From NCBI RefSeq assembly GCF_003965815.1, contig NZ_RXOE01000012.1, positions 91,810 to 155,809 on the forward strand: DNA of 64,000 bases, given 5' to 3'. The notes beneath the pieces are model-generated. The model had not been told where the DNA came from and made no database searches. It saw only the letters and a list, made by a program, of their open reading frames with translations. Positions 26,037-34,330 of this stretch are shown piece after piece (positions within the stretch are counted from its first letter, which is position 1; each line of letters starts with the position of its first letter). This DNA comes from Variovorax gossypii (lineage in GTDB: Bacteria; Pseudomonadota; Gammaproteobacteria; Burkholderiales; Burkholderiaceae_C). The position numbers and the translations under genes are program-made.

Positions 26037-27011
26037 ATGGCCGAACTGACCGATCCTCTGCGCCGCAGTCCATTGGGGTCCGTATCCCTCGACGACGAGG
26101 CGTTTGCAGTGCGAGCCGCAAGCGGCGTCTCGTGGGGTGCGATCTTCGCGGGCGCAGTCGGCGCATGTGCGCTGTCGCTGATCCTGTTGCTGCTTGGCAC
26201 CGGACTGGGTATGTCTTCGGTGTCTCCCTGGTCCGGGCAAGGCGCGAGCGTCACGGCCATTGGTATCTCGGCCATTGCCTGGATCACTTTCACGCAAATT
26301 GCCTCCTCCGGCATGGGCGGCTATCTGGCGGGCCGGTTGCGAACCAAGTGGGCCGGCGTGCACACCGACGAGGTGTACTTCAGGGACACGGCGCACGGCT
26401 TTCTCGCGTGGGCCGTGGCCACGCTGATCACGGCAGCGCTGCTCACTTCGACGATCGGAGCGATCCTGGGCACCGGAGCGCAAGCGGGGGCCACGGTCGC
26501 GGGAGGGGCTGCGTCCGCAGCCACCTCCGCCATGACAGGAACCCCTGGCGCTGGCGCAGGGAGGGAAGAGTCGGCTGGTAGGAGTGCCTACTTCGTCGAC
26601 GCGCTGTTCCGCAAGGATCCGAACGCCGCAGCGGCGCCGGCCGACGGCGCGGCCGCAGCGCAGCAGGCCACGACGGAGCGATCCGGTACCGCCGCGTCGG
26701 TGGAGGTGGGGCGCATTTTCGCGAACGGCATCCGCGCCGGCAGCCTTCCGCCCGAAGACACGCGCTATGCCGGCCAGCTGGTGGCGCAGCGCACCGGCTT
26801 GAGCCAGCAGGATGCGGAGAAGCGCGTGAACGACACCTTCACCCGGGCCCAGGCCGGGCTCAAGGATGCGGAAGACAAGGCAAGGGCGGCCGCCGACACC
26901 GCCCGCAAGGCGTCCGCGTACAGCACGCTGTGGATCTTCATCTCGCTGCTGATCGGTGCCTTCGTGGCCAGCTTGAGTGCCACCTACGGCGGTCGTCGCC
27001 GTGACCTCTGA
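26037..27011 (+). CDS. Integral membrane protein with Gly/Ala-rich TM segments
   Basis: A 324-residue protein with an AGGAG site. It has TM helices at about residues 32-56 (GAIFAGAVGACALSLILLLL), 70-90, 120-150 and near the C-terminus (TLWIFISLLIGAFVASLSAT). Between the third and last helices is a soluble stretch with Ala-rich, partly coiled-coil sequence (VNDTFTRAQAGLKDAEDKAR). Similar proteins are common in Burkholderiales and Rhizobiales and often lie beside small stress genes. Their function is unknown to me. A 115-base piece of this gene is duplicated at 43156-43270. Confidence 0.8.
   Translation: MAELTDPLRRSPLGSVSLDDEAFAVRAASGVSWGAIFAGAVGACALSLILLLLGTGLGMSSVSPWSGQGASVTAIGISAIAWITFTQIASSGMGGYLAGRLRTKWAGVHTDEVYFRDTAHGFLAWAVATLITAALLTSTIGAILGTGAQAGATVAGGAASAATSAMTGTPGAGAGREESAGRSAYFVDALFRKDPNAAAAPADGAAAAQQATTERSGTAASVEVGRIFANGIRAGSLPPEDTRYAGQLVAQRTGLSQQDAEKRVNDTFTRAQAGLKDAEDKARAAADTARKASAYSTLWIFISLLIGAFVASLSATYGGRRRDL
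26313..26427 (+). repeat. 115-bp segment duplicated at 43156-43270 (source copy)
   Basis: The segment encoding MGGYLAGRLRTKWAGVHTDE and the next 18 residues is repeated 17 kb away with roughly 90% identity by eye. Here it is part of an intact gene. Confidence 0.85.
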
Positions 27012-27041
27012 ACCTCTTCTCACCCCAAACGGAGATGAACC

Positions 27042-27116
27042 ATGCGCTCACTGCTTCTGTTTTTCCTCGGCGTGCCAATTCCCATCATCATCCTGATTGC
27101 CGTGCTCTTCCATTGA
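27042..27116 (+). CDS. 24-residue membrane micro-protein
   Basis: The ORF reads MRSLLLFFLGVPIPIIILIA followed by VLFH and a stop, with CGGAGATGAACC before the ATG. It is one transmembrane helix with a Gly-Val-Pro-Ile-Pro kink. It follows the 324-residue membrane protein by 30 bases and is probably in the same transcript. Near-identical tiny proteins are known in many Proteobacteria next to stress genes. The function is unknown. Confidence 0.7.
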   Translation: MRSLLLFFLGVPIPIIILIAVLFH

Positions 27117-27138
27117 TGGTTTCGCACGGGCGCGATCC

Positions 27139-27522
27139 CTAGCCGGAATGATCCTCCGCTCGGGCGGCGCAATAGGTCAGGAATTCGTTGACTTCGGCCG
27201 CCTTGTCGAAGACCGCATCGGCGCCGAGGCGCAGGCACTCTTCCCGGTTGTCTTGCGAGGCCGCGTTGGTCAGCGCCACCACCGTGCCCTTTTGCGGGCA
27301 GTGGGCCAGCGATGCGAGCACGCCAAGCCCGGACCCTTGCGCAAGCAGCAGGTCCACCACGAGCAGGTGCCAGCCTCCTTCGTGCGCCTGAAGCCAGGTA
27401 ACGGCCTCGGCCTCTGTCTGGACCGCCCCGATCACCTCGGCGCGCAGAAAGCCTTCGATCACGACCTTGAGACTGTCCTGTACCTGAGGCTCGTCCTCCA
27501 CCAGGAAAACGCCAAACGTCAT
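27139..27522 (-). CDS. Single-domain response regulator (receiver only)
   Basis: A 127-residue CheY-like protein. The acidic pair is D10/E11, the phosphorylation site is D57 (VVDLLLAQGSG), the switch Thr is T85 and the conserved Lys is K107. It has no output domain, so it works by protein contact. There is no kinase nearby; the truncated aminotransferase lies immediately upstream. Relatives in Variovorax and Polaromonas-like bacteria are orphan receivers. Confidence 0.88.
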   Translation of the reverse strand: MTFGVFLVEDEPQVQDSLKVVIEGFLRAEVIGAVQTEAEAVTWLQAHEGGWHLLVVDLLLAQGSGLGVLASLAHCPQKGTVVALTNAASQDNREECLRLGADAVFDKAAEVNEFLTYCAARAEDHSG

Positions 27523-27719
27523 GGTTGCTCGGTCCTGCGGATGTTGAGATCTGCAGACGGTCTCCTGCCGGCACGGTCGCCGCTGTAGGCCGACATCGTG
27601 TCGTCGTGTTCGACAAGAAGTATTTGTGGGCGGCTGGCGCATTGGCTTCGGCTGCCAGGCAGGAAGCGGCCGGTGTGCGTGTGCGCGAACGCCGCCTCGT
27701 CGGACAACCGGCTGCGCGC

Positions 27720-28292
27720 AGGGAGGAATTGCTTGAAGCGCGCTTCGTTTTGCGCAAGGCGGCTGTTCTGATAATTGGCCGCGACCTTCGCGCGCGGTGG
27801 AATGCAGTCGTCCGAAATTCGGCGCCAGGTGGAAATTGCGGCGGCAACCCCTTTCTCGATTTTGGGGGAGCGCGGCAACGGAATCGCGGTGATGTGCGCG
27901 CCCGTGTCTTCGGTGGCGACCAGCGGTTCGCCGGGGCCGGAATATCTGAAATACGTCGACAGGTTGATTTGCGCATGCGCCTGGAATTCGCAGCGGCTCA
28001 GCAGATCGATCGTCGCCCGGCGAAGCGTCGGTGTATCGAAGCGCGATTTCATCCGCATGATCTTCATCGACTGCTCGAGCCGTTTCAGGTGGTCGTCCAG
28101 GCGGAAGATGTACGATTTCTGGGTGGCTTCATCCCAGTAGGCGCGCAGTCCCTCGAATATGTTCGCACCGAAAAATCCTGCCTGGGTGCGAACATGCAAG
28201 GTGCACTGCTCCCAATTGACAAAATCACCATCCATCCACGCAACGCTGGGGTGCGGAGCGGGAAATATCGATCGACCGGCATTGGTGTCCAT
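27720..28292 (-). pseudogene. Branched-chain-aminotransferase-like gene, C-terminal half missing
   Basis: From ATG 28292, which has a good CTTGGAG site, the frame matches PLP fold-type IV aminotransferases: VAWMDGDFVNWEQCTLHVRT, GFFGANIFEGLRAYWD, and the catalytic-Lys region AKVAANYQNSRLAQNEARF. After KQF (about 27720) family similarity ends and the frame runs on through unrelated sequence to 27519. Intact enzymes have about 300 residues, and the C-terminal part that closes the PLP site is missing here. The start and promoter look healthy, so a truncated protein may be made. Confidence 0.75.
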
Positions 28293-28710
28293 GAAATCTC
28301 CAAGAGATGAAGAAAATGAAATCCGAAACGATAAAAATTCTTCCGCGTCAGGCGGCCAAAGGGCGCTGGCGGGATTGATGGATTGCGGAATAAATAAAAA
28401 TGATTAACTGATCGGATTGATTTGAAAAAGGGGTTGAAAATAAAAAATAGAAGCCGCGCAAATCGTACGGTGCCTTGCCGAAGGCATTCCATTTACGGCC
28501 TGAATCGTTATAAATAACTGTATTGGCACCAAAACAGGGACCGTATTGGTCGCGCAATTCGGCCGCAGGCACGGCCTTCGACGGCGTGCCCGCCAACGGG
28601 AATTCGAGGAGAAGGAGGAGGAGGGGCGGCGGTGGAAGACGCGACCGGCTTGCGGCGCGCCCCCGGAGCCAGCCTTGGCCCGCGGAGTGGTTCTGCGGGC
28701 CTTTTCTTGC
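28293..28710. other. AT-rich promoter region and purine-rich tract
   Basis: 28300-28530 is markedly AT-rich compared with its surroundings (runs such as GAATAAATAAAAATGATTAA) and lies upstream of the truncated aminotransferase. 28600-28635 is a purine-rich GGAGGAGG tract. No gene is recognised. Confidence 0.5.
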
Positions 28711-29403
28711 CTACGTGCGGCGGGTCTTCCCGTGCTCCACCCAACGCGCGACCAGCAGCGTTTCGATGTCGTGCACGCGGCGCCCTGTCGCACGCGCAAC
28801 TGCTTCGCGGTAGGGCGGCATGTTGGTGCACTCGAGCACGATGTCCTCGACCGAGGGTGAGAACTCCACGAGGCGGCGTGCGGCGTCCACCACATTCCGG
28901 GCGGCCTCAACGAGGTCGAGTTGTGTCTCGTTGTGGAGGATGCGCCGGTGGAACTCGCACCCGGGCGCCATGCCCTGCATGGGCGTTTCCTGCGGCACGC
29001 CGGCCGCGGCCAGGATGGCGGGGCTCAATGAAGCCGCATCGAAGGTCAGGATGCCCGGCCGTGCGAAGTCCTTGCATTGCAGCAGGCTCGAGGTGACGAC
29101 GGGAACGGGCACCGCGTTGGCGAGTGTGTCCTGGTAGGCGGCCAGGAAGCCGCAACTGGTGGTGATCATCGTCGCGCCCTGGTCGACCATTGCCCGTGCG
29201 GCATCGACGAAGGGCTGCAGCAGCGCAGGGTCGGCCTGCTTCACGATGCGCTCTGGCGAAGCGCCCGCGACCACATGGAACCGCACCGGGATGCCGTGGC
29301 GGCTGAAGGTCTCGGGGTTGCCAATGTCTCCCGGCGGGCGTGGGAAGCGCGTGTCGAGCATCAGCACGCCCAGGAAGGCGCCGGCGTCACGGGTTGTCGT
29401 CAT
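28711..29403 (-). CDS. Aspartate/glutamate racemase family protein
   Basis: A 230-residue cofactor-independent racemase or decarboxylase-fold protein. Two catalytic Cys are present: C84 in TTSCGFLAA and C192 in LECTNMPPY. This pair does proton removal and return in Asp/Glu/hydantoin racemases. The start at 29403 puts it 17 bases after the Lrp-type regulator gene. The protein may act on an amino acid or a related diacid; a paralogous fragment with ECTNMCPF lies at 38759-39020. Confidence 0.88.
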   Translation of the reverse strand: MTTTRDAGAFLGVLMLDTRFPRPPGDIGNPETFSRHGIPVRFHVVAGASPERIVKQADPALLQPFVDAARAMVDQGATMITTSCGFLAAYQDTLANAVPVPVVTSSLLQCKDFARPGILTFDAASLSPAILAAAGVPQETPMQGMAPGCEFHRRILHNETQLDLVEAARNVVDAARRLVEFSPSVEDIVLECTNMPPYREAVARATGRRVHDIETLLVARWVEHGKTRRT

Positions 29404-29420
29404 ATCGTCGAGCCTGCCAT

Positions 29421-29873
29421 TCACTCCACGGTGCTGCGGCGATCGATCTTGCGGCTGAGCACGATCGAGGTCTGCGTCTGGTTGACGCCGTCGATCTGTC
29501 CCATCTGGTCGAGCAGCGTGTCCAGCTGCTCGGGGGTGCCGCACCGCAGCAGCACCATGTAGTCGAACTGGCCGCTCACGGCCCAGACTTCCTCCACCTC
29601 GGGCAAGCGCTCGAGCGCCTTGATGATCGCGGGGGCGCTCTTCGCATTGACGCTGAGGCCGCAGAAGGCCCGCACCGCGGCCTGCTCCAGCCGCTGGCCG
29701 AGGCGCACGCCGTACCCGGAGACGATGCCCTCGCGCTCCAGCCGCGCGATGCGCGCGACCACGGTGGTCCTGGCGATCTTGAGCTTGCGCGCGAGATTGG
29801 CGGCGGGCTCGCGCGCATTGGCCTGCAGCAGCGTCAACAGATGGCGGTCCAGGTCGTCGAGTCTTAAGTCCAT
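29421..29873 (-). CDS. Lrp/AsnC-family regulator
   Basis: A 150-residue regulator with an N-terminal winged helix (LDDLDRHLLTLLQANAREPA, ARKLKIARTTVVARIARLE) and a C-terminal RAM effector domain (VEEVWAVSGQFDYMVLLRC). It is the first gene before the racemase and divergent from the LysR gene. Lrp proteins form octamers and respond to amino acids, which suits control of the amino-acid genes around it. Confidence 0.92.
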   Translation of the reverse strand: MDLRLDDLDRHLLTLLQANAREPAANLARKLKIARTTVVARIARLEREGIVSGYGVRLGQRLEQAAVRAFCGLSVNAKSAPAIIKALERLPEVEEVWAVSGQFDYMVLLRCGTPEQLDTLLDQMGQIDGVNQTQTSIVLSRKIDRRSTVE

Positions 29874-30080
29874 GGCGGCCCCTGCAGCGGAAATGAGTGG
29901 ATTGTGACCCGATCGAAGCGAATGTCCGGGCGCCGGTGTCGGGGCATCACTATCGCCAGGGCAACGGATGATGGATAGCGAAAAGTCGGAACGATTTCAT
30001 GTCAAACTGGAATCAACTCGGGCCGCCATCCAGCCCCCTGCATTCAAGATTGGTGCCAACAGTCTTACGCTTTGATCATC

Positions 30081-31034
30081 ATGTTCAGACGCGAATTTCT
30101 TCCCCCCATGGGCCAGTTGCTGGCCTTCGAGAGCGCGGCACGCCACGCCAGCATCTCGCGCGCCGCGCAGGAATTGCATCTGACCCAGAGCGCCATCTCG
30201 CGACAGATCAAGCTGCTGGAGGATCAACTGGGCACGGCGCTTTTCCACCGCGTGCGCCAGCGTGTGGTGCTCACCGAGGCCGGCCGCGTGTATGCGGCGG
30301 AGCTTCGCAGCGGCCTGGACGGCGTGTCCGGCGCCACCCAGCGCGTGATGACCATGGGCGGCATGGGCGAGGTGCTCAACCTCGCGGTGCTGCCGACCTT
30401 CGGCACGCGATGGCTGATCCCGCGCATGAAGCGTTTTGCCGCGCTGCACCCGGGCGTGACCGTCAACTTCGCGGCGCGAACCGAGCCCTTCGATTTCGCG
30501 CGCGAGCCCTTCGATGCGGCGATCCATTTCGGCGCCGACTTCTGGCCGGGTGCCTCCTGCGACTATCTGCTCGGTGAGAGCGTGGTCCCGGTGTGCAGTC
30601 CCGAGTTCAAGCGCCGCAGCGGCATCCACACGCGCGAAGACATGGCGCGCCAGTGCCTTCTTCATCAATCGTCGCGTCCCATGCAGTGGTCGGAGTGGTT
30701 CGAGCAGGTCAAGGTGAGCGCGGCGCATGCGATGCGCGGCCCGCGCTTCGAGCACTTCGCCATGCTCGCGCAAGCGGCGGCCAACGGCCTGGGCATTGCG
30801 CTGGTCCCGAAGTTCCTCGTCGAGGAAGAGCTGGCCTCCGACAGGCTGGTCGTGCTGTTCCGCGAGGCGCTGCTGACGCAGCGGGCCTACTACGTCGTGG
30901 TGCCTGAAGTTGCTGCCGAGAATCGCCTGGTGCGGGCATTTCGCGACTGGCTGGTGGCCGAAGCGGCCGCGTCGCGGCCGTCATCGGGTGCACTGTCGAA
31001 ATCACGTGCCCCAGCTGCGGCCGTCGTACGTTGA
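30081..31034 (+). CDS. LysR-family regulator (GcvA-like)
   Basis: A 317-residue LysR protein from ATG 30081. The helix-turn-helix is AAQELHLTQSAISRQIKLLE, and the effector domain includes LAVLPTFGTRWLIPRM as in the GcvA/AmpR subgroup. It is divergent from the Lrp-racemase pair and convergent with the GFA gene, overlapping it by 33 bases. It likely regulates the amino-acid transport and breakdown genes nearby. Confidence 0.92.
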   Translation: MFRREFLPPMGQLLAFESAARHASISRAAQELHLTQSAISRQIKLLEDQLGTALFHRVRQRVVLTEAGRVYAAELRSGLDGVSGATQRVMTMGGMGEVLNLAVLPTFGTRWLIPRMKRFAALHPGVTVNFAARTEPFDFAREPFDAAIHFGADFWPGASCDYLLGESVVPVCSPEFKRRSGIHTREDMARQCLLHQSSRPMQWSEWFEQVKVSAAHAMRGPRFEHFAMLAQAAANGLGIALVPKFLVEEELASDRLVVLFREALLTQRAYYVVVPEVAAENRLVRAFRDWLVAEAAASRPSSGALSKSRAPAAAVVR

Positions 31035-31367
31035 GATCTCGATGGCGGGGGCCATCGTGGCCACCTCGTCCACGCAGTGCAGGTTCACGTTCACCTGCTC
31101 AGGCGCCGAGCGCGGGTGACAGTGCGTGTGGATGCCGCAGTGCCGGCAGAAGAAGTGCGCGGCGCGCTGCGTTCCGAAGCGGTAGACCGACAGCTCTTCT
31201 TGCCCCGACCTCAGGATGAATCGGCCCGCCGTCACGCGGTGATGCAGCGCCGCCTTGCGGATGCAGTAGCTGCAGTTGCATTGCACGCCCTTGAGGAGGT
31301 CGGACGAGAAATCGAATCGGACCGCGCCGCAGTGGCACTGGCCCGAGCGCCAGGGCGGCATGCTCAC
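31002..31367 (-). CDS. GFA/CENP-V domain protein
   Basis: A 121-residue zinc protein of the glutathione-dependent formaldehyde-activating (GFA) family. The Cys ligands appear as GQCHCGAV, CNCSYC and FFCRHCGIHTH. It starts at ATG 31367, overlapping the ABC ATPase stop by four bases, so it is the last gene of the transporter operon. Despite the family name, most members have no proven formaldehyde activity; some bind glutathione or thiol adducts. Confidence 0.9.
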   Translation of the reverse strand: MSMPPWRSGQCHCGAVRFDFSSDLLKGVQCNCSYCIRKAALHHRVTAGRFILRSGQEELSVYRFGTQRAAHFFCRHCGIHTHCHPRSAPEQVNVNLHCVDEVATMAPAIEISTYDGRSWGT

Positions 31368-32176
31368 GCCACGGCCGCGACGACGTTGCTGCTACTGCTG
31401 CTGGCGGCTTCCGACGACGCCTTGAAGCGCCCGAGGAACGCACGTGTCGATTCCTGCCGAGGGTTGTCGATCACGATACCCGGCGGTCCGCATTCGGCAA
31501 CGATGCCGTCGCGCATGAAGATCACCTGGTCGGCCACTTCGCGCGCAAAACCGATCTCGTGCGTCACCAGGATCATCGTCATGCCTTCGCGGGCGAGGCC
31601 CTTGATGACGTTGAGCACTTCGCCGACCAGCTCCGGGTCGAGCGCGGAGGTCGCCTCGTCGAACAGCATCACCGTGGGCTTCATGGCCAGCGCACGCGCG
31701 ATCGCGACGCGCTGCTTCTGTCCGCCCGAGAGCTTGTCCGGGTAGTAGTCGGCCCGCTCGAGCAGGCCGACCTTCGCCAGCAGCGCGCGCGCCTCGGCCT
31801 CGGCCTGCGCCTTGGGCGTCTTCAGCACGGTGACGGGCCCTTCCATGACGTTGCGCAGCGCGGTCATGTGCGGGAAGAGGTTGAAGTGCTGGAACACCAT
31901 GCCGGTCGAGGCCCGGAAGCGCGCGAGGCTGCGCTCGCTGGGCAGCGCGGTGCGCGCACCGTCGAACTCGATGGTCTGCTCGCCGACCGTGATGCGCCCG
32001 GCATTCGGGATCGACAGCAGGTTGATGCAGCGCAAGAGCGTCGACTTGCCGGAGCCCGAAGGCCCGATCATCGCGACCACCTGGCCGCGCTCGATCTGCA
32101 GCGAGATGTCCTTCAAGACGACGTTCTGCCCGAAGGCTTTCTTCAGGTTGGCGATTTCGATCAGGGGGCGGGCCAT
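31364..32176 (-). CDS. Polar amino-acid ABC transporter ATP-binding protein
   Basis: A 270-residue ATPase of the GlnQ/HisP type. Walker A is GPSGSGKST (38-46), the signature is LSGGQ (149-153), Walker B is LFDE (171-174), and the switch His is in LVTHE. It starts at ATG 32176, four bases after the permease stop. A Ser-rich tail is added at the C-terminus. It drives uptake with the single permease and the binding protein encoded upstream. Confidence 0.95.
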   Translation of the reverse strand: MARPLIEIANLKKAFGQNVVLKDISLQIERGQVVAMIGPSGSGKSTLLRCINLLSIPNAGRITVGEQTIEFDGARTALPSERSLARFRASTGMVFQHFNLFPHMTALRNVMEGPVTVLKTPKAQAEAEARALLAKVGLLERADYYPDKLSGGQKQRVAIARALAMKPTVMLFDEATSALDPELVGEVLNVIKGLAREGMTMILVTHEIGFAREVADQVIFMRDGIVAECGPPGIVIDNPRQESTRAFLGRFKASSEAASSSSSNVVAAVA

Positions 32177-32180
32177 GATG

Positions 32181-32984
32181 TCAAACCTCTTTCGGGCCGG
32201 AGCCGAATTCCATGCGCTTGGCCCAGATCGTGATGGGCAGCAGAACCGCGAAGTAGGCGATCGCGATGAAGGTGTAGAGCTCCAGCGGCCGGTAGGTGTC
32301 ATGGGCGATGACCTGGCCCTGGTAGAGCAGGTCGGGAACGGCCAGCACCGACAGCAGCGAGGTGTTCTTCAGCTGCATGATCGACTGGTTCATCAGCGGC
32401 GGCACCATCTTCTTGAACGCCTGCGGAAGGATCACGCGCCGCAGCAGCTGCAGCCGCGTCATGCCCAGCGCCTTGGCGGCCTCGGTCTGGCCGGCGTCGA
32501 TCGAGATGATCCCGCCGCGCACGATCTCCGAATAGAAGGCGCCACCGTAGAGCGACAGGCACAGCGTGGCGGCCACGACCGCCGACATCTCTATGCCCGT
32601 CAGCACTGGCAGTGCGTAGTAGAACCAGACGAGCTGGACCAGCACCGGCGTGCAGCGGAAGACCTCGATGTAGGCGCGCAGCGGCGCCGTGATGACCGGG
32701 TTGCTCGACAGCCGCCCCAGGCCCGTCACCAGGCCGACGAGCAGCCCGAGCACCACGCAGATCACCGTGAAGAGCAAGGTGTAGAGCAGGCCCGACATCA
32801 GCAGGCTGCGGTACTTCCAGAGCACGCCGAAGTCCCAGTCGTAGCCGCCCGCCCCGGCTCCCAGGACTCCACCGGAGAAGTGCCGCAGGGCGGCCCAGGC
32901 GCCCGCGAGGGCCAGAATGATCAGCAGCGCCGTGCCGAGTGCAGAGCGGCTCTTCGGCTCGCTCGAAGATTCCACGCCGTCCAT
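32181..32984 (-). CDS. Polar amino-acid ABC transporter permease
   Basis: A 267-residue HisM/GltK-type permease with about five membrane helices. The EAA loop EAAKALGMTRLQLLRRVILP contacts the ATPase. FRCTPVLVQLVWFYYALP is the usual start of the transport core. ATG 32984 is preferred, ten bases after the binding-protein stop. There is only one permease gene, so it is presumably a homodimer. Confidence 0.93.
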   Translation of the reverse strand: MDGVESSSEPKSRSALGTALLIILALAGAWAALRHFSGGVLGAGAGGYDWDFGVLWKYRSLLMSGLLYTLLFTVICVVLGLLVGLVTGLGRLSSNPVITAPLRAYIEVFRCTPVLVQLVWFYYALPVLTGIEMSAVVAATLCLSLYGGAFYSEIVRGGIISIDAGQTEAAKALGMTRLQLLRRVILPQAFKKMVPPLMNQSIMQLKNTSLLSVLAVPDLLYQGQVIAHDTYRPLELYTFIAIAYFAVLLPITIWAKRMEFGSGPKEV

Positions 32985-32994
32985 CGAAGCGCCC

Positions 32995-33831
32995 TCAGAA
33001 CTTGATTTCGGGCGGGAAGGCACTGGCGGGCACGCCCGCGAGTTTCTCCATGTTCTTCAGGATGATGCTGCGGACGTCGCCTTTCGCACGGACATCGGCC
33101 AGCCAGGCGTTGACGGCCTTCTGCATGCCGGTGTCGGCTTCCTTGCGCAGGCCAATGCTCACCGGAGCGGTGTAGACCGGCTGCGGGATGTACATGGTGC
33201 CGATGGAGCCGCGCTTGGCGAGCAGCGGCTGGGCCAGCAGGATCACGAGGATCTGGCAGTCGGAACGGCCGGCCTGCAGCGACATCGTGGCGGCGCCCGA
33301 GTTCTCCAGGCGCGAGACATCGGCCTTGGGCAGCACGCGCGTGGCGAGCTGGTCATGGCTGGAGCCGACGTCCACCACGATCTTCATGTCGGGCGAATTC
33401 AGTTGCTCCCAGGTCTTCTGCGGGATGCCCTTCTTGCACACCACGGTGTAGGTGTTGTCGAAGAGCGTGTCGGAGAAGCCCACCACTTCCTTGCGCGCCG
33501 GCGTGGGGGCCATGCCGAACATGGCGTCGATCTTGTTGGACTGCAGGTCGAGCACCGCATTGCCCCAGGTGGTCTCGACGTACTCGACCTTGGCGCCGAG
33601 CTTCTGACCCAGGCTCTCCGCGAAGTCGGGGCCGAAACCTTCCCACTTGCCGGTCGTGATGTCCTTGGCGAAATATGGAATGGCGCCCGCGACGGCGCCG
33701 ACGCGCAACACCTTGGTGCGCTGCACGCGGGCCAGCGAGCTTTCAGCGGATTCCTGGGCGAAGGTCGAGCCCAGCGCGCAGACGGTTGTCACAGCCACGA
33801 GGGCACGGAGAAGGATTCGTTTGGTAAGCAC
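32995..33831 (-). CDS. Periplasmic amino-acid-binding protein
   Basis: A solute-binding protein of the HisJ/GlnH type (278 residues from GTG 33831, which has TTGGAG five bases upstream; ATG 33858 is the alternative). A signal peptide (TKRILLRALVAVTTVCALGS) ends near FAQE. The mature protein has IPYFAKDITTGKWEGFGPDF and the Asp of AGRSDCQI typical of the ligand lobe. It is the first gene of the transporter operon and divergent from the saccharopine-dehydrogenase-like gene. Confidence 0.92.
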   Translation of the reverse strand: MLTKRILLRALVAVTTVCALGSTFAQESAESSLARVQRTKVLRVGAVAGAIPYFAKDITTGKWEGFGPDFAESLGQKLGAKVEYVETTWGNAVLDLQSNKIDAMFGMAPTPARKEVVGFSDTLFDNTYTVVCKKGIPQKTWEQLNSPDMKIVVDVGSSHDQLATRVLPKADVSRLENSGAATMSLQAGRSDCQILVILLAQPLLAKRGSIGTMYIPQPVYTAPVSIGLRKEADTGMQKAVNAWLADVRAKGDVRSIILKNMEKLAGVPASAFPPEIKF

Positions 33832-34330
33832 GTTCACTCCAAGCAAGAAGCTCGCCACAAAAAGAAAAGGAAAGTATCGCTTTCCAGCCCGGGTCCAAGT
33901 CTAGAAGTCCGGACTGTCACAATCAACGCGGCACATCGTCAGGATGACGGAATTCTCTCGTCATACCGTCGGCGTCTTTGGCGAAATGCAGCCCGGCGCG
34001 CCGTTTCGTCGGTTTCGGCCGGGCATGCGGCGCTTCGTTGCGCGCAGCGACTTCAGACCTGAAAGTCATGACCTGGGGTTGGGGCTGGGGGCGCCTGCGA
34101 CGGAAAAACCGGGGTGCATGACGCACCGATCGCAAGCACTGCAAGCGTCACGGATCGGGCCTCCGGGGCCAATCGGGACAAACGAGGAGGCCGCGATGGC
34201 CTAAGCCGACGAACGGCGTCGTCGTATCGACGAAGCGCGCAGCCCTTTCGCCGATCTGCGCTCTATCAACTGCCAAGACTCACTTTTACAGTTCTTTTAC
34301 AGGGCGACGGTGCCCCGCAGGAGAAATGAA
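33832..34330. other. Divergent control region
   Basis: About 500 bases between the transporter operon and the catabolic genes, both of which start outward. It must hold both promoters. The first gene to the right has an AGGAG site at about 34319. I cannot identify a specific operator. Confidence 0.5.
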
